In this document: positions 47,085 through 56,299 of the stretch, piece after piece
Numbering within the stretch: position 1 is the first letter of the stretch
Layout: every line of letters starts with the position of its first letter
DNA from: Carboxylicivirga linearis
GTDB taxonomy: Bacteria; Bacteroidota; Bacteroidia; Bacteroidales; Marinilabiliaceae
Direction of reading: 5' to 3'
Length of the DNA: 64,000 bases
Assembly (NCBI RefSeq): GCF_018271995.1
Contig: NZ_JAGUCO010000002.1
Location: forward strand, 62,001-126,000
Notes under the pieces: generated by a model
Database searches by the model: none
What the model was told of the DNA's origin: nothing
What the model saw: only the letters and a program-made list of their open reading frames with translations
Translations under genes and position numbers: made by a program

Positions 47085-48329
47085 ATGAAAAGAAATGTTG
47101 TTCTACCATTATTATGGTTCTTTATTTGTTTGAGCTCTGTTGCTCAAAATGATTGGAAAAAAGGATTTGTTCTCCTATCCGAAACAGATACACTTAATGG
47201 TTTTCTTGAAAACTGGAATAGTAAGTTAGATACGCGGAAGTGCTATTTTAGGAGTGATGAAAATTCAGAAGCTCAACAATTTCATCCCGATGAAATTTAT
47301 GGGTATCGTTATCAAAATGGCAAATACTATGTTTCAAAACAAATAGAAGCTATTAATCCGGATAAACCAGTATTTGTTGAATATCTTACTGAAAGTAAGG
47401 TGAGTTTGTATTATTATAAAGATCATTTAAACAGATATTTTATCGAAAAAGAGGGTGTTTTTTATGAGTTGAAAAATACTACCAGAACATATAGGGATTC
47501 ATTTGATGTAACTTATCAGGTTGATGCGAAAGAATATATTGGAATATTACGGTATTTATTTAGAGATGCCAATATGGAATCGGAAATAAATAATACCCGA
47601 TTAACCTCTAAATCGCTAACCAATTTGGTTAAACAATACCATGATATAGCTTGTAACGATGAAGTTTGTATTATCTACAAAAAGGCTCCTAATAAAGCAA
47701 AAGTAAGATGGGCTGCTATGGTTGGTGGCGAAATAAATAAACTTGATTTTGGAGGATATACCAAAACCGATAATCAACTTAGTTATAGTGCCGGAATCAA
47801 ATTAATAATTGAAAATGTATTTGCCACTACCGATAACTTCTTTCTGGAAGCAGACTTACAATATCAAAAACTATCATCTTACAATATAAGCAAAGCAACA
47901 GATAGGAATATTCAACTTCATTATCATGATGTTTTTTATATGCTAAGCGACCAAAATTCAATTATTAATAATCAGGTAAAAGAGTTGAATGTAGATATGG
48001 GTGCTCATATGCTTAAATTACCATTGCTGGCCAACTATTATTTATCAAAAGGAGCGGTTAAACCCTATATCAGCGCTGGATTATCAATGGTGTATGTTGT
48101 TTCTCAAAACAAAGATTTTAAACTAAATGAGTTTTATCAAGCGTTTGATCAATCTATTCCTTCTTTTCAGTTAGGCCCTATTGTAAAAATTGGATGTTCT
48201 ATTCCAATTAGTAATAAATACTTGATTCTTGAGATGCAATATGAACAAACAAAATCAAGCAATATTAATGAGGTATTAAGGTTTGGTAGAGATGGTTTCG
48301 CTTTAAATGTAGCCTATACTTTTAATTGA
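47085..48329 (+). CDS. Outer-membrane beta-barrel protein of unknown function
   Basis: A 414-residue exported protein with a signal peptide (NVVLPLLWFFICLSSVAQ). Residues 20-190 start with DWKKGFVLLSETDTLNGFLE and resemble the N-terminal part of many Bacteroidota OMPs; residues 205-414 show alternating strands (SYSAGIKLIIENV, KLPLLANYYLSKGAVKPYIS) and end in an aromatic residue-rich strand (FALNVAYTFN) as in PorT-family barrels. Function is not known. It is monocistronic with a terminator. Confidence 0.75.
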   Translation: MKRNVVLPLLWFFICLSSVAQNDWKKGFVLLSETDTLNGFLENWNSKLDTRKCYFRSDENSEAQQFHPDEIYGYRYQNGKYYVSKQIEAINPDKPVFVEYLTESKVSLYYYKDHLNRYFIEKEGVFYELKNTTRTYRDSFDVTYQVDAKEYIGILRYLFRDANMESEINNTRLTSKSLTNLVKQYHDIACNDEVCIIYKKAPNKAKVRWAAMVGGEINKLDFGGYTKTDNQLSYSAGIKLIIENVFATTDNFFLEADLQYQKLSSYNISKATDRNIQLHYHDVFYMLSDQNSIINNQVKELNVDMGAHMLKLPLLANYYLSKGAVKPYISAGLSMVYVVSQNKDFKLNEFYQAFDQSIPSFQLGPIVKIGCSIPISNKYLILEMQYEQTKSSNINEVLRFGRDGFALNVAYTFN

Positions 48330-48358
48330 ATTTTAGATTAAGATCTTCATATTCTTTT

Positions 48359-48390
48359 GGTCGGAGTTATAATGACTTCGGCCATTTTTT
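48359..48390 (+). terminator. Terminator after the 47085 OMP gene
   Basis: GGTCGGAGT pairs with GACTTCGGCC around TATAAT, followed by ATTTTTT. It shares TAATGACTTCGGC with the terminator at 46997. Confidence 0.75.
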
Positions 48391-48493
48391 GTATTTTAGC
48401 ATCTCAAGTCAATCAAAACACAGCTTCCTACTCCGCATCGTTGAAAGATCCTTAATCGGAACCTTAAGTATTACATATATAAAATAGTTTAAA

Positions 48494-50056
48494 ATGAAGA
48501 AAACAGGGATTGGTTTATTCCTTGTGGCATTATTGGCAAGCTGTGGTGTTTCCAATAAAGCCGACAAGAAATTACCGCGCGTAGCTATTGCCGGATTGGC
48601 AATTGAATCAAGTACCTTTTCACCGGCACAGTCCGATGTAAAAGCTTTTAGAACGCGACGAGGCGAAGATATTTATTCGTATTATCCGTTTATGGATGCA
48701 GATTCGGCAACACGTAAACGAGCTGAGTATTTTCCAACATTGCGCGGGCATGCTATTCCGGGTGGTATTGTTACGCGCGAAACGTATGATACATTGGTAA
48801 ACGAAACACTAACGCTTCTTAAGCAGAATCTTCCTTATGATGGACTTTTCTTTGATATACATGGAGCCATGAGTGTGGTTGGTCTGGATGATCCGGAAGG
48901 TGATTTTATTGAAAAAGTCCGAGAAGTGGTAGGATACGATTGTATTATTTCTACTTCGATGGATTTACATGGAAATGTATCTTGGCGATTAGCAGAAAAT
49001 ACCGATTTAATGACGTGTTATCGTATGGCGCCCCACGAAGATGCATTGGAATCGAAGAAAAGAGCCTTGGTACATCTATTGGATCGTTTGGAAAGTGGAA
49101 AAGGTAAGCCGGCTTACAAAGCATGGATACCTGTACCCATCTTATTACCTGGAGAGAAAACAAGTACACGAATTGAACCAGGTAAAAGTTTGTATGCTAA
49201 AGTTCCATCTATTGCTGATCAGGATTGTGTTATTGACGCTGCTATCTGGGTAGGATATGCCTGGGCTGATGAGCCTCGGAATCGTGCTTATGTGATGGTT
49301 ACGGGCGATGATAAGCAAAAAGTAAGCGAGGGAGCTGAGTTTTTAGCCAAAGCATTTTGGGATGTGCGTGATCAGTTTGAGTTTGTGGCACCTGTTGCAA
49401 CTTTAGAAGAAAGTTTGGATATGGCTGTAAAAAGTCAAAAGAAACCGTTCGTCATAAGTGATACTGGTGATAATCCAACAGCCGGTGGAGCAGGGGATGT
49501 AACCTGGACATTAACGGAAATATTAAAACGGCCCGAATTTAAAAAAGCAAATGGACCTCACTTGATTTATGCTTCCATTCCCGGACCTGACTTTGTTGCT
49601 AAAGCGCTTAAAATTGGAGAAGGTGGAAAGATTGATGCTGTAGCCGGAGCTAAAGTGGATAGTCGTTATGCACCGCCGGTGCGATTAAAAGGAACCATTA
49701 AAAAGATTGTTGAAGGCGATAAAAATGCCGATGTAGAAGTGGTTGTTCGTGTAGGTAGTGTTGATGTTATTGTAACAGGTCGACGTAAACCCTATCATTA
49801 CGAAAAAGACTTTACTAACCTGGGATTGTATCCACGCGAAGCAGATATTGTGGTTGTTAAAATTGGGTATTTAGTGCCGGAATTATACAATATGCGTGGC
49901 GATTGGATTATGGCCTTAACACCCGGTGGTGTGGATCAGGATCTAGAACGTTTGGGGCACAAGCGTATTCATCGTCCAATGTATCCGTTGGATAAAGATA
50001 TGGATGATCCGGATTTAAGTGCACAGCTAGTGCCTGTTTCGGGTTCTGAGAAATAA
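48494..50056 (+). CDS. M81-family metallopeptidase-like lipoprotein (MlrC/microcystinase C type)
   Basis: A 520-residue lipoprotein. The lipobox is LLAS-Cys17. The N-terminal MlrC domain (residues 30-310) has GLAIESSTFSPAQ, FDIHGAMSV and STSMDLHGNV, whose histidines and acidic residues likely bind zinc; the C-terminal domain includes ISDTGDNPTAGGAGDVTW and VVKIGYLVPELYN. MlrC in sphingomonads opens the linear microcystin peptide, but most family members have unknown substrates and are usually cytoplasmic, so a lipoprotein form is notable. A palindromic element follows. Confidence 0.88.
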   Translation: MKKTGIGLFLVALLASCGVSNKADKKLPRVAIAGLAIESSTFSPAQSDVKAFRTRRGEDIYSYYPFMDADSATRKRAEYFPTLRGHAIPGGIVTRETYDTLVNETLTLLKQNLPYDGLFFDIHGAMSVVGLDDPEGDFIEKVREVVGYDCIISTSMDLHGNVSWRLAENTDLMTCYRMAPHEDALESKKRALVHLLDRLESGKGKPAYKAWIPVPILLPGEKTSTRIEPGKSLYAKVPSIADQDCVIDAAIWVGYAWADEPRNRAYVMVTGDDKQKVSEGAEFLAKAFWDVRDQFEFVAPVATLEESLDMAVKSQKKPFVISDTGDNPTAGGAGDVTWTLTEILKRPEFKKANGPHLIYASIPGPDFVAKALKIGEGGKIDAVAGAKVDSRYAPPVRLKGTIKKIVEGDKNADVEVVVRVGSVDVIVTGRRKPYHYEKDFTNLGLYPREADIVVVKIGYLVPELYNMRGDWIMALTPGGVDQDLERLGHKRIHRPMYPLDKDMDDPDLSAQLVPVSGSEK

Positions 50057-50070
50057 AATATTCATGGTAG

Positions 50071-50113
50071 GGAACGGTTCTGTATTGGTATCTTGCAAAT
50101 AAAGAACCGTTCC
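50071..50113. repeat. Palindromic element copy C
   Basis: GGAACGGTTCT (50071-50081) pairs perfectly with AGAACCGTTCC (50103-50113). The loop part TTGCAAATAA and right arm resemble copy A. It lies between the M81 gene and the MFS gene. Confidence 0.85.
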
Positions 50114-50194
50114 TTAATACTGCCTAATATTAAACTTCTTTCTTTAATCGTTGTTGGGTTAAAAATATCTATTTTTGCACCCTCAAAATTACAC

Positions 50195-51481
50195 ATGCAA
50201 TCACTTAGGCAATTAAATCAAACAGAACGAAAGGCTTTTAAATACCATATTTTCTACAGTATAATGGAAGGTGTGGCGAATGGAGCATTGGTGCTTAACG
50301 AGTTTATCTTTATTAAGTCATTACAAGGTTCAAACGTTCAGCTTGCCTTTCTGTTTCAATTTAGCATGGTAGTGTTTTTGTTTGCCATGTTGGCCAACGA
50401 GGTGATGCGCCGTTACTCGAATCGGAAAAAATTCTTGCGTATTTCGGGTATCATAACACGTTTACCTTTGGTTGGATTTGCTTTGTTTCCGAATGTAACT
50501 GGCGAAGGGCTGGCACCAGTTTATCATTACCTGTTTTTAGGGGTGTTTTTGTTGTTTTATACATCAAAAATTACCGTTATCCCATCTATCAATCAATATT
50601 TAAAGGGTAATTATCAACACGATAATTTTGGGAAATTGTTTGGGTATGCCACAACGGTTAATAAAATAGCTATCATGATATCTACTTTTATTACCGGATT
50701 ACTACTTGATATCGATCCTAACTCATATAAATGGTTTTATCCCTTGGTGGGAATATTTGGTGTTATTTCCGTTTTTCAGCTCACCAAAATGGATTTTATT
50801 CAGAAGTTTGAAGCCCCAACCAAACCTCTATGGTCGGCGGTAGGTGATTCTTTTATCAGAATCTGGAGGATATTAAAGCTCAACAAGCCTTTTCGTCATA
50901 TGGAATATGGATTTCTGATGTATGGCTTTGCCTGGATGAGCACACATGCGGTAATCACCATTTTTTATAAGGATGCACTCGATTTGAATTACTCATCGGT
51001 GGCTTTTTACAACAATGCATTTAATCTGATAGCCATTATGTTTTTGCCATTGTTTGGAAAGTTGATAGGTTCGCGCGATCCCCGTCGTTTTGCAATTATC
51101 ACATTTGGTGCTTTAATGTTGTTTATCTTTTTTACTGGTCTTACAGAGCATGTTCAGGTACATACTGAGATACTGGGAGTGAAAATCTATTATGTACTTC
51201 TGTTAGCTGTTTTCTTCAATGGTATATTTATGGGAAGTATGCCCATACTTTGGGGTATAGGCAGTAGTTATTTTTGTCAACCTGATGAAGCTGCCGATTA
51301 TCAATCGGTGCACTTATTTTTAACCGGATTGAGAGCTGCAGCAGCTCCTATTATCGGAATCCAACTCTACGAATGGTTTGGATTTGGCACAGCGTTTGCT
51401 TTCGGAGTCGTGTTCCTGATGGTGGCAATAGTGTTTATGATTTATTCTGAACGTTTTTTTCCAAGAAAGCAGGAGCAATAA
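50195..51481 (+). CDS. MFS transporter
   Basis: A 428-residue membrane protein with about 12 hydrophobic segments. The start at ATG 50195 (MQSLRQLNQTERKAFKYHIF) is preferred, because the longer frame begins at TTG 50093 inside palindromic element C. The build (a short cytoplasmic start, a central loop after helix 6 with FEAPTKPLWSAVGDSFIRIW, and NNAFNLIAIMFLPLFGKLIG) fits the major facilitator superfamily, close to the sugar/nucleoside-like branch. The substrate is unknown. It is followed at 62 bases by a lipoprotein gene and may form a unit with it. Confidence 0.85.
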   Translation: MQSLRQLNQTERKAFKYHIFYSIMEGVANGALVLNEFIFIKSLQGSNVQLAFLFQFSMVVFLFAMLANEVMRRYSNRKKFLRISGIITRLPLVGFALFPNVTGEGLAPVYHYLFLGVFLLFYTSKITVIPSINQYLKGNYQHDNFGKLFGYATTVNKIAIMISTFITGLLLDIDPNSYKWFYPLVGIFGVISVFQLTKMDFIQKFEAPTKPLWSAVGDSFIRIWRILKLNKPFRHMEYGFLMYGFAWMSTHAVITIFYKDALDLNYSSVAFYNNAFNLIAIMFLPLFGKLIGSRDPRRFAIITFGALMLFIFFTGLTEHVQVHTEILGVKIYYVLLLAVFFNGIFMGSMPILWGIGSSYFCQPDEAADYQSVHLFLTGLRAAAAPIIGIQLYEWFGFGTAFAFGVVFLMVAIVFMIYSERFFPRKQEQ

Positions 51482-51543
51482 AATTTAACGGGGGAGTTTA
51501 ATATTTCATCCCTTTGCTTTAACTTGAGGATAAAACGTTAAAA

Positions 51544-52677
51544 ATGAAGAAAGTTCTGTTAGTGGGTCTAATAGCCAGTGCTATCTTATCCAGTTGCTCG
51601 CTGGTAAAGTTCAATATGGAAAATGCTGCTACTCCCTTAGAAGCTGAGGATTTAAATGCCCGTATGGCTGTACGGTCATTCTACAAAGACTTTTCGGGTA
51701 AGGTTATTCAAATAGCTGATTCTATTTATCAGTCAACCGACGATTTGAATTTGAAAACCAAAACAATCTATTGGAAGAGCGGATCAACATCTGCCTGTTC
51801 GCGTGCTGCCTATCAAACAGATGTGGAAGTTGCGCTGGTTGAAACCTGGCTTGTGGCGCGTCAAATGAATCATTTCTTCGAGAATGAAGGAAAAGACTAT
51901 TTTGATAAATATACCTATATGGCATCAGAGATAAGTGAAGAGCTGGTGTGGAAGATTGAGAAGTTAGCGCAAGGAACCCGCGAGAAAGAAAACTTTAATC
52001 AGCTTAAAGACTTTGTAGAGAATTACGAATTTTATCCTATTACCGAAAAGTGGAATTTTGAACGCCATGATGTACGTCCTGATTTAATTGCTCATCTGGA
52101 TGTTCCGGATTCACTCTACACAAAAACGGTTGGTACAAGTGCAGAAGTAATGAATGATCTTACTGATCGTTTGGGAATATATAATGAGCAAATCTCGTCG
52201 CAGTTAGAATGGCAAAAACAACTTTTGCTTACCACTATGGAAGATTCGGCATTAATAACACCTTATGTGGCTCGTATTGATAGCATGGCCGCTACCATGC
52301 GCAGTTTAGCTGTAATAATGAAAGAATCGCCCGAAATGCTTAGTATGATAGCTGTTCGCTTAAGGGAAGAATTGGAGCCGATGGCCAATGACTTTACTTA
52401 TGGTATGCAAAATAGCATTGTTCAGTTGTCTAAGGAGCGTGATGAATTGCAAAGGTACCTGGCTGAACAGCGTGTTTTATTAAAGGCAGATTTAGAAGAG
52501 TCAGGACAGGTTCTCATCAAAGAAACAACAGACAACTTAATCAGACTGATAAAAAGTATTTCGTGGGTAATTATAATTCTAGTGGTTGTATTAACTGCTA
52601 TTTTCTTTGGTTTGCCTTTTGCTTTAGGATTTCTGCTGGGCAAATGGCGTGTTCAGAAGAAACTCTCAAAAGACTAA
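51544..52677 (+). CDS. Lipoprotein with coiled coil and C-terminal membrane helix
   Basis: A 377-residue protein of unknown function. The lipobox is LSS-Cys18, so it should be lipidated, yet a strong C-terminal helix (SWVIIILVVVLTAIFFGLPFALGFLLG) ends in a basic tail, so it is held at both ends. Residues 50-330 are helical with a coiled coil from about 255 to 335 (LRSLAVIMKESPEMLSMIAV, DELQRYLAEQRVLLKADLEE). It could link two membranes or dock a partner (inference). It resembles proteins loosely annotated as chemotaxis proteins in related genomes, but no MCP hairpin is present. Confidence 0.7.
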   Translation: MKKVLLVGLIASAILSSCSLVKFNMENAATPLEAEDLNARMAVRSFYKDFSGKVIQIADSIYQSTDDLNLKTKTIYWKSGSTSACSRAAYQTDVEVALVETWLVARQMNHFFENEGKDYFDKYTYMASEISEELVWKIEKLAQGTREKENFNQLKDFVENYEFYPITEKWNFERHDVRPDLIAHLDVPDSLYTKTVGTSAEVMNDLTDRLGIYNEQISSQLEWQKQLLLTTMEDSALITPYVARIDSMAATMRSLAVIMKESPEMLSMIAVRLREELEPMANDFTYGMQNSIVQLSKERDELQRYLAEQRVLLKADLEESGQVLIKETTDNLIRLIKSISWVIIILVVVLTAIFFGLPFALGFLLGKWRVQKKLSKD

Positions 52678-53046
52678 ATAAAAAACCGCCAGAATGGGGA
52701 TCTGGCGGCATCTTTCCAAACGGGTTAATCACAATTTTAACCTGATTAAGAATTGTGAATTAGGGAGTTGTTTAACTAATGAATCATAAGCTTAAACTAC
52801 CATAAAGAAAAAGAGATTTCTTTAATTTTATATTAGTATAAATACCTACATAGGATTTGATTCTCTTGTTAATCGGTGGAAAAAATTACTCAATTGTTAA
52901 TTCTTCTCGCTCAGTATTCTACTATTTTGTATTGTAAGTGGTTATTTACTATTTGGTAGTGGTCAGGTAACTAGTTGTTTAGGGAGTAGGTTGATGAATT
53001 GGCATATTTTCTGTTGACGTCAAAATGAATTATTTACCAGACAAGG
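52678..53046. other. Non-coding region of 369 bases with two hairpins
   Basis: It holds the hairpin at 52684-52708 and a second stem at 52728-52757 (TCACAATTTTAA with TTAAGAATTGTGA, one bulge). The remaining 290 bases are AT-rich and hold no open frame or full promoter box that I can identify. Confidence 0.6.
52684..52708. terminator. Hairpin after the 51544 lipoprotein gene
   Basis: CCGCCAGA (52685-52692) pairs perfectly with TCTGGCGG (52700-52707). The left side is A-rich and the right side has only a weak T-tail, so it reads better as a terminator for the minus strand, yet no minus-strand gene runs into it. Confidence 0.6.
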
Positions 53047-53265
53047 ATGAGAGGAAAAATTTTCAATGAAGAATTGATCTTTTTAAAAGAGAAAGAATTG
53101 GCCGATAAGCACTTTTTTATCTTTCAGAACAGAAATGGAGAATTAAGAGCTGTTGAAAAGGATAAGTTTACAATTTCGGAATTAAACCCAGGAGCTACTG
53201 TTACTGCAGTCATTCATCATAAAGGATGCGCAGGGAGAGAGATACAAGAATTTATTAAAAATTAA
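53047..53265 (+). CDS. Small conserved hypothetical protein
   Basis: A 72-residue protein (MRGKIFNEELIFLKEKELAD at the start; ATVTAVIHHKGCAGREIQEF near the end). No signal peptide or membrane helix. Strand-rich with a single Cys in HHKGCAG, which could be a metal or redox site. I do not recognise a family. It has a long untranslated region on its left and a strong terminator directly on its stop, so it looks like a real, separately transcribed gene. Confidence 0.6.
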   Translation: MRGKIFNEELIFLKEKELADKHFFIFQNRNGELRAVEKDKFTISELNPGATVTAVIHHKGCAGREIQEFIKN

Positions 53266-53299
53266 AAAGCAACTTGCATTAAAGTTACAAGTTGCTTTT
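53265..53299. terminator. Bidirectional terminator
   Basis: AAAAGCAACTTG (53265-53276) pairs perfectly with CAAGTTGCTTTT (53288-53299). It serves the small gene at 53047 and the convergent gene at 53327. Confidence 0.9.
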
Positions 53300-53326
53300 C
53301 GTATGGTTAGTTTTTAGGGATAATGG

Positions 53327-53776
53327 CTAATTAATCAGAAATACCGTCCTTCGCTGCGAGTTAGGCATCCCTATAATATTGTTGATGTAATCTTCTTTCT
53401 CAGTCATCTCGCCACTTCGTTGTATAAAACCCTTTCCTTTAGGCATACAATAATTCCACGATCCAGATTGAATGCAATCATTCCATCCATCAACCAATAC
53501 AACTGTATGGCGTTCTACTGAAATAATGCAGTAATTATAATTCTTAGCCAAATCAAAAACAGATGTTGCATTTTCTTTATTCAGAATGAACATAGTGTCT
53601 GCCTGATGTGCGGCTAACTGATTGATATTAGCAATGGGGCGGTCTGCGTTGAGTTTTGCATTGCTAAGATCTAGTACATTGCTGAATAAGCTACTAACCC
53701 TTTCGGCATTGGTTTGAGCATGCAAATTGATGAAGCTTACGAAGCTCATCAGAAAAACAAATTTTAGAAGTTTCAT
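53327..53776 (-). CDS. Small exported protein of unknown function
   Basis: A 149-residue protein with a signal peptide (MKLLKFVFLMSFVSFINLHA then QTN). The mature part contains three to four cysteines (NYCIISVERHTVVLVDG, CIQSGSWNYCMPKG) which may form disulphides in the periplasm or outside. No domain is recognised. It stands alone, with a bidirectional terminator at its end and a divergent spacer towards the lactonase gene. Confidence 0.65.
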   Translation of the reverse strand: MKLLKFVFLMSFVSFINLHAQTNAERVSSLFSNVLDLSNAKLNADRPIANINQLAAHQADTMFILNKENATSVFDLAKNYNYCIISVERHTVVLVDGWNDCIQSGSWNYCMPKGKGFIQRSGEMTEKEDYINNIIGMPNSQRRTVFLIN

Positions 53777-53924
53777 TAGTTGTTTTATATGTTTGTTTTC
53801 TTTCCTGAAGTGAATACGCTCATATTCTTAAAAAGTTCTAAATATCTTTTATTAACTGTGGCTGTTCGAACAATTTCTTATCTTGCTAATTCATAATAAG
53901 AGATAAACCCAAATAAAAATAATA

Positions 53925-55010
53925 ATGAAGAATTTATTGTTTGTTGCCATCGTTGCAGTGGCTGTAATTACTTCTTGTAAACAACCTGCAAAACAAAATG
54001 ATACACAAGGGAATGTGTTTTTCCTTGGTACATATACAGAAGGAAATAGTGAAGGCATATATAAATATAGCCTTGATGATGATGGGAATATTCATCCTTT
54101 GGGGTTAAAAGCGAAGGCAGATAATCCATCCTTTATAGCATTAAGTAAAGATAAAAAGGCTTTGATTGCTGTAAATGAAGTGAACAGGGATAGTACAGGT
54201 ACCGTTAAGTCATTTAAAGTGGAAGGCGATACTTTAACCTTATTATCAACTGCTTCAAGCGGTGGTGCACACCCTTGCCATGTTAGTGTAAGTGATGATG
54301 GACAAATTGTAGTTGCCAACTACACCGGAGGAAATATTGGTTGGCTATCTGTTACAAGTAATGGTTTGCTATCTAACTTACTATCGGTCACTCAGCATGA
54401 AGGTTCTGGTCCTACCGATCGTCAATTGGCTCCGCATGCTCATTCTGCCTGGTTTGTGGGAGATGATATTATTAGTTGTGATTTGGGAACGGATGAGTTA
54501 TGGATATACGATAAATTGTTTAATCTGAAGCAAAAGGTTAAAATGGCAGCCGGTTCTGGTCCTCGTCATTTATGTGTTCATCCTAATGGGCAATGGATAT
54601 ATGTTGTTAATGAGCTGAATAATACAGTTACGAGAGTTTCGAACCAAACTGAGGGATGGAAAGCGCAAGAAAGCATATCAACTCTTCCTGATAATTTTGA
54701 AGGTTTTAGTTTTTGTGCTGATATCCATATTTCCAATGATGGTAAATATGTTTATGCTTCAAATCGTGGACATAACAGTATTGCTGTTTTTTCGGTTGAC
54801 GAGGAGGGAGTTCTTTCTCTAATAGCTAATGAATCAGTAAGAGGTGATCATCCTCGCAACTTTGCATTATCGCCTGATGATAAGTTTCTATTAGTAGCTA
54901 ATAAGGATACCGAAAATATTGTGGTTTTTAAGCGTGATGACGCAACCGGATTGCTTTCATATACCAGTGAAATAAAAGCTTTTTCCCCGGTATGTATCTT
55001 GTTTGAGTAA
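53925..55010 (+). CDS. Lactonase-family lipoprotein (6-phosphogluconolactonase type beta-propeller)
   Basis: A 361-residue protein. The lipobox is ITS-Cys18. The rest is a seven-bladed beta-propeller of the Lactonase family (YbhE/Pgl type): FFLGTYTEGNSEGIYKY in blade 1, GAHPCHVSVSDDGQIVVANY, GSGPRHLCVHPNGQWIYVVN and DHPRNFALSPDDKFLLVAN are the repeated blade motifs. Cytosolic family members hydrolyse 6-phosphogluconolactone; the lipid anchor indicates an envelope location and another lactone or a sugar-derived substrate. Confidence 0.88.
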   Translation: MKNLLFVAIVAVAVITSCKQPAKQNDTQGNVFFLGTYTEGNSEGIYKYSLDDDGNIHPLGLKAKADNPSFIALSKDKKALIAVNEVNRDSTGTVKSFKVEGDTLTLLSTASSGGAHPCHVSVSDDGQIVVANYTGGNIGWLSVTSNGLLSNLLSVTQHEGSGPTDRQLAPHAHSAWFVGDDIISCDLGTDELWIYDKLFNLKQKVKMAAGSGPRHLCVHPNGQWIYVVNELNNTVTRVSNQTEGWKAQESISTLPDNFEGFSFCADIHISNDGKYVYASNRGHNSIAVFSVDEEGVLSLIANESVRGDHPRNFALSPDDKFLLVANKDTENIVVFKRDDATGLLSYTSEIKAFSPVCILFE

Positions 55011-55019
55011 AAAATAAAA

Positions 55020-55065
55020 GGATCGTAGCTTAAGATTTGTGTGATGCTTTATTAAGCTGCGATCC
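55020..55065. terminator. Hairpin between the lactonase and hydrolase genes
   Basis: GGATCGTAGCTTAA pairs with TTAAGCTGCGATCC (one T-G). The T-rich side (TTTTATTTTTTA) is on the minus strand, so it terminates the alpha/beta hydrolase transcript and may also block the convergent gene. Confidence 0.85.
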
Positions 55066-55075
55066 TACAAAAAGA

Positions 55076-56068
55076 TTAATATTTCTTACCCGGTTTGTCT
55101 TTGACAAATTCCCATATTATTGGATTTATATCTTCATGAAACATCCAATGAATAACATGTCCACCATCAGGGTAGAAATAGGTTTCATTGTTAGGAAATA
55201 TATAATCAATAAAATCAATGTTTACAGCAGGGTTGGAATAGAAACAAAGAATCGGATAGTCAAACTCAACAAGTTCATTGGCATCTTCAGCACTACTATA
55301 GTATTGAGTGTTAGCTAAAACATCAGAAGGGAAAGTAATAAAATATTGTGCCCAATCTTTTAGTTCATCAGCTAAATCGCCTATTAAAGATGGAGGGACT
55401 AGAACGTTAAGAAGACCTGTTTTGAAAGTTTCATCCCATGTAAGTTGAAATAGGTAAGTTTCCTCTCTTTGGGTTTGTAGAGCTTCTCTTTCAGCTGGAT
55501 CTGTAGGCCAGGGAGAATAGGTTCCGTCAATAATAACCAGTTTGGTCATCATATCCGGATGAAGCCTTTCAAATAGAGGCAGTACAATAGCTCCCATACT
55601 AAAGCCAACGCCAACAAATTCATGGATACCTTCTTTTTTTAGAACTGTTTGAATGGCATCAACCATTAGTTGCATAGTATACTCCATGCCATCTTCAATT
55701 GGATTTAACGGTGTGTTGGGTGTAGGAGCATCGCTTAATCCTGTTCCTGGTAAATCAATGTAAATGCATCGGGCTTTTTCTCTGAAATAATCATACTGCA
55801 TTGAATATACAGTTTCAGGATTTGTCCATCCGGGTATAAAAACGATATCAATAGGACCTTTGCCGATAATGCGGTAATGAACTTTTAGTTCGTTCTTTTT
55901 CATAGTAACATACCGATCCTGATCAAGCCCTCTGACTCTTTTGTTAACTTCTACACGGTTGTTTATTAAGGATGCTTCGTCTGGTGTAATAACACCTTCA
56001 TGTTGATTGCATCCCAAAACAATTGCCATGCATGTAAATAGCAATAATAGTTTGTTTGATTTTTTCAT
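55076..56068 (-). CDS. Alpha/beta-hydrolase lipoprotein
   Basis: A 330-residue protein with a lipobox ending in Cys20 (AIVLGC). The hydrolase core shows the oxyanion strand IDIVFIPGWTNPE, the nucleophile elbow GVGFSMGAIV (Ser) and a late His-containing strand (PDGGHVIHWMF). It should hydrolyse an ester, lactone or similar bond at the envelope. The longest frame starts at TTG 56089; I use ATG 56068, where the signal sequence begins. A promoter box at 56300-56307 would give a leader of about 225 bases. Confidence 0.87.
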   Translation of the reverse strand: MKKSNKLLLLFTCMAIVLGCNQHEGVITPDEASLINNRVEVNKRVRGLDQDRYVTMKKNELKVHYRIIGKGPIDIVFIPGWTNPETVYSMQYDYFREKARCIYIDLPGTGLSDAPTPNTPLNPIEDGMEYTMQLMVDAIQTVLKKEGIHEFVGVGFSMGAIVLPLFERLHPDMMTKLVIIDGTYSPWPTDPAEREALQTQREETYLFQLTWDETFKTGLLNVLVPPSLIGDLADELKDWAQYFITFPSDVLANTQYYSSAEDANELVEFDYPILCFYSNPAVNIDFIDYIFPNNETYFYPDGGHVIHWMFHEDINPIIWEFVKDKPGKKY

Positions 56069-56299
56069 CGTCTTGGTTGTTTTAAGCAAAGTAAATTAGA
56101 AATGCCTCTGTAGTCGTTGGATTAGTGTTTAATATTAAAGGATTAGTTTTTAAGGGTTTCGAAAGCAATTCAACGTACTGAAATAGTAGGGTGTAATTGG
56201 TTATGATTTGGTTTTAGTGATTGATATTAAATTAGATATACTTTAAGTAGGGGTGTTGGTTCCTTGATTGTTAATTATCAGTTTTCAAATAGATGGATA

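Noticed and set aside
50093-50194. Longer MFS start at TTG
   Set aside because: It would begin inside palindromic element C, and the extension has no family match; ATG 50195 is preferred.
51544-52677. Chemotaxis receptor
   Set aside because: It is coiled and membrane-bound but has no HAMP or MCP signalling hairpin.
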